From JBCCEJ01 sp039030335 (GTDB lineage: Bacteria > Pseudomonadota > Gammaproteobacteria > HK1): 26,015 nucleotides of DNA. The DNA lies in NCBI GenBank assembly GCA_039030335.1, contig JBCCEJ010000083.1:1-26015 (forward strand), given 5' to 3'. The notes beneath the pieces were generated by a model, which saw only the letters and a program-made list of their open reading frames with translations, made no database searches and had not been told where the DNA came from. Numbering within the stretch: the first letter of the stretch is position 1; every line of letters begins with the position of its first letter. Below, one piece after another: positions 9,083-17,376 of this stretch. A program made the translations under genes and the position numbers.

Positions 9083-9619
9083 ATGAATTTCAGGCTCCCA
9101 GTAATTGCCAGTGTTCTTGCGCTGATCGCCGCGTTTGCGTCAGCGCACGTGAGCGCCGGACCCGGACTCAAGGTCGCCATAGTGGACCTGCAGCGCGCGG
9201 CGAGTCAGTCGCCGCACGCGGACGCGGCCCGCAAGAAGATCGACAAGGAGTTCCGCAAGCGTGACCGGGACCTGATCTCCAAGCAGAAGGGCATACGCAA
9301 GCGCGAGGAGTCGCTGGTCAAACGACGCGCCACGATGAGTGAGTCCCAACTCGCCAAAGCCAACCAGGAACTGCGCCGGATGCGCCGCGAATTTCAGCGC
9401 GAGCTCAGTGAGTTCAACGAAGACCGCGCCGTTCGAAATAACGAAGAACTGCAGAAATTACAGCGGGTTGTCATCGACGAGACCCAGAAACTCGCGTCGG
9501 CCGAAAAGTACGATCTGGTGCTCATTCGAGGTGTGGTCGTCTTTGCCGACGAGCGCAAGCTGGATATCACCGACCGGGTGTTGGGGCGACTCAAGACGCG
9601 CTTCAAGCAGGGGCGCTGA
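9083..9619 (+). CDS. skp: Periplasmic chaperone Skp/OmpH
   Basis: Skp is a trimeric periplasmic chaperone that holds unfolded outer-membrane proteins on their way to BamA. The ATG at 9083 gives a 178-aa precursor with a clear signal peptide (MNFRLPVIAS then a hydrophobic core, likely cleavage after VSA at residue 25). The mature part starts with the family strand LKVAIVDLQRA, continues into a long charged coiled-coil tentacle (about 50-130, rich in Lys, Arg and Glu), and returns to the body with LASAEKYDLVLIRG and ITDRVLGRLK. The same frame is open upstream into bamA, but the AGGCAGG before ATG 9083 and the signal peptide decide the start. Confidence 0.93.
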   Translation: MNFRLPVIASVLALIAAFASAHVSAGPGLKVAIVDLQRAASQSPHADAARKKIDKEFRKRDRDLISKQKGIRKREESLVKRRATMSESQLAKANQELRRMRREFQRELSEFNEDRAVRNNEELQKLQRVVIDETQKLASAEKYDLVLIRGVVVFADERKLDITDRVLGRLKTRFKQGR

Positions 9620-9622
9620 CCG

Positions 9623-9639
9623 CGCGCCTCCCGGGCGCG
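9623..9639 (+). promoter_or_regulatory. Small hairpin abutting the lpxD ribosome-binding site
   Basis: CGCGCC (9623-9628) pairs with GGCGCG (9634-9639) across a 5-nt loop, in the skp-lpxD spacer. Its last base is the first base of the GGGAG that precedes the lpxD GTG by 9 bases. It could modulate lpxD translation, but short GC-rich stems arise easily at this base composition. Confidence 0.3.
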
Positions 9640-9652
9640 GGAGCACCGACGC

Positions 9653-10675
9653 GTGCAGACAACTCTACAAGAGCTGGCGGAGCGCCTCGGAGCGGAACTG
9701 CGCGGCGATGGCGCCCAGGTCATCCGCCGGGTAGACACCCTGGAACGTGCTGACGCGTTCGCTATCAGCTTCTACACCAACCGCCGTTATCGCGCGCAAT
9801 TGGACGCTACCCGCGCTGGTGCCGTTCTGCTCACAGCAGCTGATGTCGAGTTGAGCCCGGTACCGACGTTGGTGCTCGATAATCCTTATCTCGGTTACGC
9901 CCGCGTGGCCGGTTGGCTCAACCCGGCCGCACCGGCGTCCCCGGGTGTGCATCCGAGCGCTGTCGTGGATCCCTCAGCCGAGATCGCCGCAGACGCCACC
10001 GTGGGTCCGCTGGCCGTGATCGAAGCAGATGTTCGCGTCGGCGCGCGCGCGGTCGTGGGGCCGGCCTGCGTCGTCGGGCACCGCTGTCGTATCGGCGCCG
10101 ACACCAGGCTGATAGCGCGCGTGACGATGCTGTACGACGTGCAGGTGGGCGATCGCGTGACCATTCATCCCGGGGTGGTGCTCGGCGCCCAGGGATTCGG
10201 TATCGCGAATGATGACGGTGTGTGGGTAAACATCCCGCAACTCGGTAATGTCATCATCGGCAACGACGTCGACATCGGTGCGAACACCTGCATCGACCGC
10301 GGTGCCCTTGATGACACCCGCATCGAAGACGGCGTCAAGATCGACAACCACGTACAGATCGGTCACAACGTCCAGATCGGCCAACACACGGCCATCGCTG
10401 GCTGTGTCGCTATTGCGGGCAGCGCCCGGATCGGCGCGCGCTGCACGATCGGCGGGACGTCCGCGGTCAGCGGCCACCTGGAGATCGCGGACGACGTGCA
10501 CCTTACCGGCGGCACCAACGTGCCAAACTCCATTCGCGAGGCGGGCGTGTATTCGTCGACATTGCCGCTACAGAGCAATCGTGACTGGCGGCGGAACATG
10601 GCACGCGTCAAACACCTGGACGAACTCGCGAAACGGGTCAGGCGCCTGGAAGACAGTGCCGGAGAAGAGAACTAA
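9653..10675 (+). CDS. lpxD: UDP-3-O-(3-hydroxyacyl)glucosamine N-acyltransferase
   Basis: LpxD adds the N-linked 3-hydroxyacyl chain to UDP-3-O-acyl-glucosamine, the third step of lipid A synthesis, in the cytoplasm. The 340-aa product has the uridine-binding N-terminal domain (1-100, with ISFYTNRRYR) followed by a long left-handed beta helix of hexapeptide repeats (about 100-300, many I-G-x motifs). The catalytic His238 lies in VQIGHNVQIG, matching His239 of E. coli. A C-terminal helix with DELAKRVRRLE closes the protein. The start is a GTG with GGGAG at 9639-9643. It sits in the invariant skp-lpxD-fabZ-lpxA-lpxB order. Confidence 0.97.
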   Translation: MQTTLQELAERLGAELRGDGAQVIRRVDTLERADAFAISFYTNRRYRAQLDATRAGAVLLTAADVELSPVPTLVLDNPYLGYARVAGWLNPAAPASPGVHPSAVVDPSAEIAADATVGPLAVIEADVRVGARAVVGPACVVGHRCRIGADTRLIARVTMLYDVQVGDRVTIHPGVVLGAQGFGIANDDGVWVNIPQLGNVIIGNDVDIGANTCIDRGALDDTRIEDGVKIDNHVQIGHNVQIGQHTAIAGCVAIAGSARIGARCTIGGTSAVSGHLEIADDVHLTGGTNVPNSIREAGVYSSTLPLQSNRDWRRNMARVKHLDELAKRVRRLEDSAGEEN

Positions 10676-10684
10676 AGCACCATC

Positions 10685-11137
10685 ATGTCGATCATGGAAA
10701 TTGGCGAAATTCTGAAGTTTCTGCCCCATCGTTACCCGTTTCTTCTCCTGGACCGGGTCCTGGAGCATGTACCAGGCGACCGGCTCAGGGCGCTGAAGAA
10801 CGTCACGATCAACGAACCGTTCTTTCAGGGGCATTTTCCCGGACGGCCCGTGATGCCCGGTGTGCTGATACTGGAAGCGATGGCGCAGGCAACCGGGCTG
10901 CTGGCACTGGATGGCGTTCCGCAGGATGCTATCGGCGAGGGGTCCATCTACTATTTTGTCGGCATCGACAAGGCGAGGTTCCGTCGGCCCGTGATGCCGG
11001 GCGACCAGCTCATCGTGGAGATCACCCAACGCCGCAACGCGCGCGGGGTCATCAAGGCCTCGGCCCTGGCGACCGTCGATGGTCAGGCCGCGGCCGAAGC
11101 AGAGATCATGGGCGCGCTTCGGCAGGTTGAAGACTGA
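10685..11137 (+). CDS. fabZ: 3-hydroxyacyl-ACP dehydratase FabZ
   Basis: FabZ dehydrates 3-hydroxyacyl-ACP in fatty-acid elongation and so competes with LpxA and LpxD for the same 3-hydroxyacyl-ACP pool, which explains its place inside the lpx operon. The 150-aa hot-dog-fold protein carries PHRYPFLLLDRV (14-25) and the active-site block FFQGHFPGRPVMPG with His50, followed by Glu64 in LILEAMAQ, the two catalytic residues. The ATG at 10685 follows the lpxD stop by 9 bases. A second in-frame ATG at 10694 is possible but would trim the N-terminus below family length. Confidence 0.97.
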   Translation: MSIMEIGEILKFLPHRYPFLLLDRVLEHVPGDRLRALKNVTINEPFFQGHFPGRPVMPGVLILEAMAQATGLLALDGVPQDAIGEGSIYYFVGIDKARFRRPVMPGDQLIVEITQRRNARGVIKASALATVDGQAAAEAEIMGALRQVED

Positions 11138-11139
11138 CA

Positions 11140-11940
11140 ATGGCTGCCCGAAACGCACCAGCCAGTATCTCCGTGGATCCGACCGCGCGGGTAGATGCCG
11201 AGGCGACCCTGGCACCGGGTGTGAGTATCGGGGCTTATTCGATCATTGGTCCGGACGTGGACATCGGCGCCAATACGCGGATCGGCGCGCACTGTGTGAT
11301 AAACGGTCCAACCCGCATCGGCACCGACAACCGCATTTACCAGTTCAATTCACTCGGCGATGACCCCCAGGACAAGAAATACGCTGATGAGCGCACGTGG
11401 CTCGAAATTGGCGACCGGAACGTCATACGGGAGTACTGTACGTTCAATCGTGGCACCGTTCAGGGCGGCGGGGTAACGCGATTAGGCGACGACAACTGGG
11501 TCATGGCGTACGTGCATCTGGCGCACGACTGCCAGGTCGGTTCCGACACCATCATGGCGAACGGTACGACGCTAGCCGGCCACGTTGAGGTTGGCGACTG
11601 GGCCGTGCTGGGGGCGTTCACGGTCGTGCATCAGTTCTGTCAGATCGGCGCACACGTCAACTCGGCCATGGGCACCGTGGTTCTCAAGGACGTGCCCCCT
11701 TTCGTCACCATCGCCGGCAACTCGGCGAGCGCGCACGGCATCAACGCCGAAGGCCTCAAACGCCGCGGCTACGATGCCGGGAAGGTCCGCGCGCTGAAGC
11801 GGGCCTACAAGACCGTGTACAAGCAGGGCCTGACGTTGAGTGAAGCTCTGGACGTGCTCGATGAGCAGGCACAGAGCGTTCCGGAGGTCGGCTTGCTGAC
11901 CGCGTTTCTGAAGGGCTCAAAGCGCGGCATCGTGCGCTGA
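11140..11940 (+). CDS. lpxA: UDP-N-acetylglucosamine O-acyltransferase LpxA
   Basis: LpxA catalyses the first step of lipid A synthesis, transferring a 3-hydroxyacyl chain from ACP to the 3-OH of UDP-GlcNAc. The 266-aa product is a left-handed beta-helix trimer subunit with hexapeptide repeats from about 15 to 190 and a helical C-terminus (GLKRRGYDAGKVRALKRAY). The catalytic base is His129 in HLAHDCQVG, with His126 beside it (His125 and His122 in E. coli). The position equivalent to Gly173 of E. coli, the acyl-chain ruler, is Met177 here. Pseudomonas aeruginosa LpxA also has Met there and uses C10 chains. The ATG lies 2 bases after the fabZ stop. Confidence 0.97.
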   Translation: MAARNAPASISVDPTARVDAEATLAPGVSIGAYSIIGPDVDIGANTRIGAHCVINGPTRIGTDNRIYQFNSLGDDPQDKKYADERTWLEIGDRNVIREYCTFNRGTVQGGGVTRLGDDNWVMAYVHLAHDCQVGSDTIMANGTTLAGHVEVGDWAVLGAFTVVHQFCQIGAHVNSAMGTVVLKDVPPFVTIAGNSASAHGINAEGLKRRGYDAGKVRALKRAYKTVYKQGLTLSEALDVLDEQAQSVPEVGLLTAFLKGSKRGIVR

Positions 11941-11965
11941 GCGCCGGTTGTTCGGGTTGGGCACT

Positions 11966-13135
11966 GTGCCTTGCACATCTGACTCGGCACCGCCCGACAT
12001 CGTGGTCGCAGCGGGCGAAGCATCCGGCGACCTTCTGGGGGGCGGACTGATCCGAGCGCTGCGTAAGCGGCGCCCCGACCTGCGCATCGAGGGAATTGCC
12101 GGGCCCGCGATGCAAGCGGCTGGCTGTCGTAGCGTTTACCCTCTCGAGCGCCTCTCGGTCATGGGCTTCGCGGAAGTCGCCGGGCGCTACCTCGGCCTGA
12201 TGCGCGACCGAAGGAGGCTGGCCGCACGCTGGCGCAAGGCGCGGCCACGTGTATTTGTCGGCATAGATGCACCGGATTTCAATCTGGGCCTCGCACGTCA
12301 GCTGCGCGAACACGGCGTGCGTACGGTTCACTACGTCAGTCCGTCGGTGTGGGCGTGGCGGCGCTATCGGATTCGAGGGATCCGACGCGCCGTGGACCGC
12401 ATGCTGACCTTGTTTCCGTTTGAGGCGGAGTTCTACGATGCGGCCGGCATTCCAGTGACGCACGTTGGCCATCCGCTGGCTGACCTGATCGCGCTTCAAC
12501 CTGACCAGGTCGCAGCGCGCCGCCAGCTCGGTGTAGCCGAGCACGGTACGGTCATCGCGTTGCTGCCCGGCAGCCGCCGCGCGGAAGTTACCCAGCTGAG
12601 CGAACTCATGCTGCAGACCGCGCGCTGGATGGAAACGCGCCGTCCCGACGTGCGATTTGTGCTGCCCGCGGCCACGCCGACGCTGCACGCGCTTTTGCAT
12701 ACGCGTATCAGCGCAGCCCGGTTGACCGACATGGTCACTCTGATCGACGGTAACGCCAGAGCCGCCCTGGCGGCGTGCGACGTCGCGTTGCTGGCCTCCG
12801 GGACCGCCACACTGGAGGCACTGTTATCGAAACGTCCGATGGTCATCACGTATCGGGTGCATCCGGTGACGTACCACATCATGAAGCGACTGCTGCACGT
12901 ACCTCATGTTGGCCTCCCCAATCTGTTGGCCAACGCAAACCTCGTGCCGGAGCGCCTGCAGCACGATGCCACCCCGGAGCGGCTGGGCGAGGATCTGCTC
13001 GCGTGGCTCGACGATGCTGACTATCGGAGCCGAGTGACAGACCGGTTCAACGAGATCCATCAGCAGCTGCGCCTTGGGGCTGACGAACGCGCCGCCAATG
13101 CCGTCATCGAGGAGTTTCAAAGATGCACGCCATAG
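11966..13135 (+). CDS. lpxB: Lipid-A-disaccharide synthase
   Basis: LpxB is a peripheral membrane GT-B glycosyltransferase (family GT19) that joins UDP-2,3-diacylglucosamine and lipid X to make the lipid A disaccharide. The 389-aa product begins with the nucleotide-fold motif AAGEASGDLLGGGLIRAL, then GIDAPDFNLGLA, YVSPSVWAWRRYRI, LLPGSRRAEV, and the sugar-nucleotide binding LLASGTATLEALL with PNLLAN further on. I chose the GTG at 11966 because it leaves a family-like N-terminus of 11 residues before the first strand. A TTG at 11948 would add 6 residues, and neither start has a strong ribosome-binding site. The gene overlaps rnhB by 13 bases. Confidence 0.95.
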   Translation: MPCTSDSAPPDIVVAAGEASGDLLGGGLIRALRKRRPDLRIEGIAGPAMQAAGCRSVYPLERLSVMGFAEVAGRYLGLMRDRRRLAARWRKARPRVFVGIDAPDFNLGLARQLREHGVRTVHYVSPSVWAWRRYRIRGIRRAVDRMLTLFPFEAEFYDAAGIPVTHVGHPLADLIALQPDQVAARRQLGVAEHGTVIALLPGSRRAEVTQLSELMLQTARWMETRRPDVRFVLPAATPTLHALLHTRISAARLTDMVTLIDGNARAALAACDVALLASGTATLEALLSKRPMVITYRVHPVTYHIMKRLLHVPHVGLPNLLANANLVPERLQHDATPERLGEDLLAWLDDADYRSRVTDRFNEIHQQLRLGADERAANAVIEEFQRCTP

Positions 13136-13713
13136 CCGGCGTCGATGAGGCGGGGCGCGGGCCTCTCGCCGGTCCCGTTGTGGCGGCGGCGGTGATTCTG
13201 GACCCGGCTGCGGCGATCGATGGGCTGGCCGACTCCAAACAGCTGACCGCCGGTGTCCGTGATGAGCTGTTCGAGGCCATCAGGGCAAAGTCGGCGGCCT
13301 TCAGTGTTGCCGAGGCGAGTGTCGCCGAGATCGACGAACTCAATATTCTGCAGGCGACGATGCTCGCCATGCGCAGGGCGGTGCTGGGCCTGGACCTGGC
13401 ACCGTCGCAGGTTCTGGTGGACGGCAACCGTTGCCCGCAGGTGCCGTATCCCGTGCGCGCGATCGTAAAGGGAGATATGGTAGAGCCGTGCATCAGTGCC
13501 GCTTCGATTCTCGCGAAGGTCACGCGCGACAGGCAACTGATCGCGCTGCATGAGGCCTATCCGGAGTATGGCTTTGCGGGGCACAAAGGATATCCAACCA
13601 GGGCGCATATGCACGCTCTGGCGCGACTGGGGCCAACGCCCGCCCATCGCCGCACTTTCGGCCCCGTGCGCCGCGCGGTCGAGGCTTTGGGGCGGCGTAC
13701 CGCGGACGACTAG
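13123..13713 (+). CDS. rnhB: Ribonuclease HII
   Basis: RNase HII nicks the RNA strand of RNA-DNA hybrids and removes single ribonucleotides misinserted in DNA. The 196-aa product starts with GVDEAGRGPLAGPVV, containing the Asp8-Glu9 metal pair and the GRG recognition motif (11-13). It continues with LADSKQLT, LVDGNRCP with the third acidic residue, and ISAASILAKVTRDR with the fourth. The KGYPTRAHMHAL and RRTFGPV blocks end the catalytic core. The ATG lies inside the 3' end of lpxB, a 13-base overlap in another frame that suggests translational coupling. Confidence 0.97.
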   Translation: MHAIAGVDEAGRGPLAGPVVAAAVILDPAAAIDGLADSKQLTAGVRDELFEAIRAKSAAFSVAEASVAEIDELNILQATMLAMRRAVLGLDLAPSQVLVDGNRCPQVPYPVRAIVKGDMVEPCISAASILAKVTRDRQLIALHEAYPEYGFAGHKGYPTRAHMHALARLGPTPAHRRTFGPVRRAVEALGRRTADD

Positions 13714-13764
13714 TCCGCACCAGAAGGTTGCTCATGCCGCAGAGCTGTAACGCGCCGACAGTGG

Positions 13765-13793
13765 GCCCGGTCTGTACAGGCAAAGACCCGGGC
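13765..13793 (+). terminator. Imperfect hairpin in the rnhB-dnaE gap
   Basis: GCCCGGTCT (13765-13773) pairs with AGACCCGGGC (13784-13793) with one bulged C and a 10-nt loop. It lies in the 172-base gap between rnhB and dnaE, the largest gap on the + strand so far. There is no U-tract after it, so it may be a weak Rho-independent site, an mRNA stability element, or nothing. I see no convincing promoter in this gap. Confidence 0.3.
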
Positions 13794-13885
13794 ACACCTC
13801 GGACTCAGGGCACAGGCAGACGGCTTCACGTGTGCGCAGGCGCTCTGGCAGAGCACAGCCACAACACACGATCAGGCAGGGCAAG

Positions 13886-16800
13886 ATGACGGGCAGTTTT
13901 GTACATCTCGGAGTGCACACCGACCATTCCCTGGTCGATGGTGTCGCTCGCATCAAACCACTCGTCGGAGCGGTTGCCGAAGCAGGAATGCCCGCGGTTG
14001 CGCTGACTGAGCAGTGCAATCTTTATTCTCTGGTGAAGTTCTACCGGGCGGCGACAGCGGCGGGCGTCAAGCCGATCATCGGCGCTGACCTCTGGCTCGC
14101 CGACCATTTTGCGGGTGATGAGCCGACGCGCCTGACAGTGCTCGCTCAGAACAACTCGGGTTACCGCAACCTCTGCGAGTTGCTGACGCTCGGGTTTCGT
14201 GACGGCCAGCGTGGCGGTACACCCACGGTAAGCCGTGACTGGCTCGAGCGGCAAAACGCCGGTCTGATCGTACTGTCCGGCGGCACGGGCGGTGAAGTCG
14301 GGCAGCTCCTGTTGAGTGACCGCGCTGAACTCGCCTACGAGCGGGCGCGCTACTGGCAAACGCACTTTCGCGATCGTTTCTATCTGACGGTCCAACGGAC
14401 CGGGCGAATGGGCGAGGCGCAGTATCTCGACGCGGCCTACGAACTCGCGCTGAAGGCCGAACTGCCGCTCGTCGCGACGAACGACGTAAGGTTTCTGACC
14501 CGTGCGGACTTTGCTGCGCACGAAGCGCGTGTGTGTATCTACGAAGGGCGGACGCTCGCCGACCCCCGTCGGCCGCGCCGTTACACCGAACAACAGTACC
14601 TGCGTTCGCCAGCCGAAATGCGGGCGCTGTTCGAAGACTTGCCCGAAGCGCTCCAGAACAGCGTCGAGATCGCCCGGCGCTGCAGCGCCGAAGTACGTCT
14701 GGGTGAGACCTTCCTCCCCGACTTTCCGGTCCCTGACGGTTTCACCACCGAGAGCTGGTTCGAACAGATCTCACGCGAGGGGCTGGAGCGCCGGCTTCAG
14801 GTCTTGTTTGGCGGATACGATGCGGGCGAACTTGGCGCTGCGCGCGTGGAGTATGACGAACGCCTGTCGATGGAACTCGGCGTCATCGTCCAAATGGGCT
14901 TCCCCGGCTACTTTCTTATCGTCGCCGATTTCATCCAATGGGCGCGCGATAACGGAGTACCCGTCGGGCCGGGACGAGGTTCCGGAGCGGGCTCGCTGGT
15001 TGCCTACGCGCTCGGTATCACCGATCTGGACCCCATCGGCTACGACCTGCTGTTCGAGCGATTCCTGAATCCAGAACGCGTATCGATGCCTGACTTCGAC
15101 GTCGATTTCTGCATGGAAGGCCGCGATCGGGTCATCGACTACGTCGCGCAGCGGTACGGCGCCGACAAGGTTGCTCAAATCATCACGTTCGGCACGATGG
15201 CCGCCAAAGCGGTGGTGCGCGATGTCGGCCGGGTACTGGGGCACCCCTACGGTTTTGTCGACCAGATCGCCAAGCTGATCCCGTTCGAGGTCGGCATGAC
15301 CCTCGACAAGGCTCTGGCCGAAGAGGAAGCCCTTCGCGAACGGTACAACACTGACGAAGAGGTGCGCGCGCTCATCGATCTGGCGCGGAGTCTCGAAGGA
15401 GTGGCGCGCAATCCTGGCAGGCACGCCGGCGGCGTTGTCATCGCACCGTCTGCCATGAGTGATTTCTCGCCGCTCTACTTCGAGCAGGCCGGCGGGTCGC
15501 CCGTGACGCAGTTCGACAAAGACGACGTCGAGGCCGCCGGGCTCGTCAAATTCGACTTTCTCGGCTTACGCACACTGACGATCATCGACTGGGCCCTGAA
15601 GTCGATCAATGCCGAGCGCGAGCGCACCGGCGACGCGGCGGTCGACATCGATACTATTGCGACAGACGATGCGCGCACGTTCGAACTTGTGATGTCGGCC
15701 GCGACGACCGCCATTTTTCAGCTCGAATCGCGAGGCATGCGCGAGCTCATTCGCAAACTGAAGCCCGACTGCTTCGAAGATATCGTGGCGTTGGTGGCGC
15801 TGTTCCGGCCGGGTCCGCTGCAGTCCGGCATGGTAGACGACTTTATCGACCGCAAGCACGGTCGGGCGGCTGTCGAGTACCCGCATCCCGATCTCGAGCC
15901 GATTCTCAAGCCTACCTACGGTGTGATCCTGTACCAGGAACAGGTCATGCAGATCGCGCAGGTACTCGCCGGCTACAGTCTTGGCGGGGCCGATCTGTTG
16001 CGTCGGGCCATGGGCAAAAAGAAGCCTGAGGAGATGGCCAAGCAGCGCAGCATTTTCATCGATGGCTCGGTCGCACGCGGGGTCGACGAGGCGGTGGCCT
16101 CGTACATCTTCGACTTGATGGAGAAGTTCGCGGGATACGGCTTCAACCGCTCTCACTCGGCGGCCTACGCCCTGGTGTCGTATCAGACGGCCTGGTTGAA
16201 GAGCTACTTCCCGGCGCACTTCATGGCCGCCGTGTTGTCCGCGGATATGGACAGCACCGACAAGGTGGTGACGCTCATAGACGAATGCCGCGCACAGCGC
16301 CTGCGCGTCTCACCGCCTGACATCAATCAGTGCAACTGGAAGTTCACGGCCGAAGACGACGGCCGTATTCGTTACGGGCTGGGTGCTGTCAAGGGCGTTG
16401 GACAGGCTGCCATCGAAGCGCTGGTCGAGGAGCGGGAGCAGCACGGACCATTTACCGACCTGTTTGACCTTTGCGTCCGTATCGACGGGCGCAAGATCAA
16501 CAAGCGGGTGCTCGAAGCTCTTATCAAGTCGGGCAGCCTGGACGCCATCGCGCCTGGCAGGGCCGAGTGCATGGCCTCACTTGCGCACGCGCTGGCGCGC
16601 GCGGAGCAACACGCACGCGATGCCGTTGCCGGTCAGGACGACATGTTCGGTGGTACGGCGGCGACGCCGGCGGCACCGGTTGCCTATCTCGAGGCGGACG
16701 AATGGCGCGAAGACCAGCGGTTGCAAGGTGAGAAGGAAACCCTGGGACTGTATCTGACGGGGCATCCCGTCAACCGCTACCGCGAAGAACTAGGTGAGCT

Positions 16801-17353
16801 TGTGAAGTCGCGGCTGTCGCAACTGCAGCCCGATCCGAAACGTTCGCAACGCGCGGCCGGGTTGGTTGTCGCGATGCGTGTGATGAACAGCCGCAGAGGT
16901 CGCATGGCTGCCGTGACGCTGGACGATGGGTCAGCGCGCGTCGAGGTGGTTTTGTATTCCGATGTGTTCCAACGCGTACAGCAATATCTCGCCAAAGACC
17001 GCGTGCTGATCGCGGAAGGCGTCGTCAGCGTTGATGAGTTCACGGGCGGCAGCGCCATGACCGCCGATGATATCTACGACATCGAAGAAGCCCGTCTGCG
17101 TTTTGCGCGTGCCGTCATCGTGCAACTTCCGGTTCGCGACGGCGGCTGCGACGCTGAGGCGACGCTGGCGGCCCTGCGGGACACGCTGGACCCGTATCGG
17201 GATGGTGCAGCCCGACTCTATATCGCCTACGCCCGCCAGGATGCGGAGGCGCTGCTGCCTTGCGGCGACGGCTGGCGCGTCAGTCCGCGCGAGGAACTGT
17301 TGGAGCGCCTGCGCAACGTGAACGGCCTCGGCGAGGTGGCCGTGCGGTACTGA
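13886..17353 (+). CDS. dnaE: DNA polymerase III alpha subunit
   Basis: DnaE is the replicative polymerase subunit. From the ATG at 13886 (preceded by GGCAGGGCAAG) the product is 1155 aa, close to the 1160 of E. coli. It starts with an N-terminal PHP domain (FVHLGVHTDHS, about 1-270). The metal motif there is HxD rather than HxH, as in E. coli, so proofreading probably depends on a separate epsilon subunit. The palm domain carries catalytic Asp403 and Asp405 in PDFDVDF and Asp557 in KFDFLGLRTL. The internal beta-clamp motif QDDMF is at 917-921. An OB-fold (VAMRVMNSRRGRMAAVTLDD) and a tau-binding C-terminus follow. An in-frame ATG at 13832 gives an implausible extension. Confidence 0.98.
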   Translation: MTGSFVHLGVHTDHSLVDGVARIKPLVGAVAEAGMPAVALTEQCNLYSLVKFYRAATAAGVKPIIGADLWLADHFAGDEPTRLTVLAQNNSGYRNLCELLTLGFRDGQRGGTPTVSRDWLERQNAGLIVLSGGTGGEVGQLLLSDRAELAYERARYWQTHFRDRFYLTVQRTGRMGEAQYLDAAYELALKAELPLVATNDVRFLTRADFAAHEARVCIYEGRTLADPRRPRRYTEQQYLRSPAEMRALFEDLPEALQNSVEIARRCSAEVRLGETFLPDFPVPDGFTTESWFEQISREGLERRLQVLFGGYDAGELGAARVEYDERLSMELGVIVQMGFPGYFLIVADFIQWARDNGVPVGPGRGSGAGSLVAYALGITDLDPIGYDLLFERFLNPERVSMPDFDVDFCMEGRDRVIDYVAQRYGADKVAQIITFGTMAAKAVVRDVGRVLGHPYGFVDQIAKLIPFEVGMTLDKALAEEEALRERYNTDEEVRALIDLARSLEGVARNPGRHAGGVVIAPSAMSDFSPLYFEQAGGSPVTQFDKDDVEAAGLVKFDFLGLRTLTIIDWALKSINAERERTGDAAVDIDTIATDDARTFELVMSAATTAIFQLESRGMRELIRKLKPDCFEDIVALVALFRPGPLQSGMVDDFIDRKHGRAAVEYPHPDLEPILKPTYGVILYQEQVMQIAQVLAGYSLGGADLLRRAMGKKKPEEMAKQRSIFIDGSVARGVDEAVASYIFDLMEKFAGYGFNRSHSAAYALVSYQTAWLKSYFPAHFMAAVLSADMDSTDKVVTLIDECRAQRLRVSPPDINQCNWKFTAEDDGRIRYGLGAVKGVGQAAIEALVEEREQHGPFTDLFDLCVRIDGRKINKRVLEALIKSGSLDAIAPGRAECMASLAHALARAEQHARDAVAGQDDMFGGTAATPAAPVAYLEADEWREDQRLQGEKETLGLYLTGHPVNRYREELGELVKSRLSQLQPDPKRSQRAAGLVVAMRVMNSRRGRMAAVTLDDGSARVEVVLYSDVFQRVQQYLAKDRVLIAEGVVSVDEFTGGSAMTADDIYDIEEARLRFARAVIVQLPVRDGGCDAEATLAALRDTLDPYRDGAARLYIAYARQDAEALLPCGDGWRVSPREELLERLRNVNGLGEVAVRY

Positions 17354-17376
17354 AAAGGACGAAACTGCGAGGTCAA

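Noticed and set aside
13886..14700. Degenerate PHP metal site in DnaE (HxD in place of HxH) as a possible anomaly
   Set aside because: The same loss is normal in proteobacterial DnaE proteins that rely on DnaQ for proofreading.
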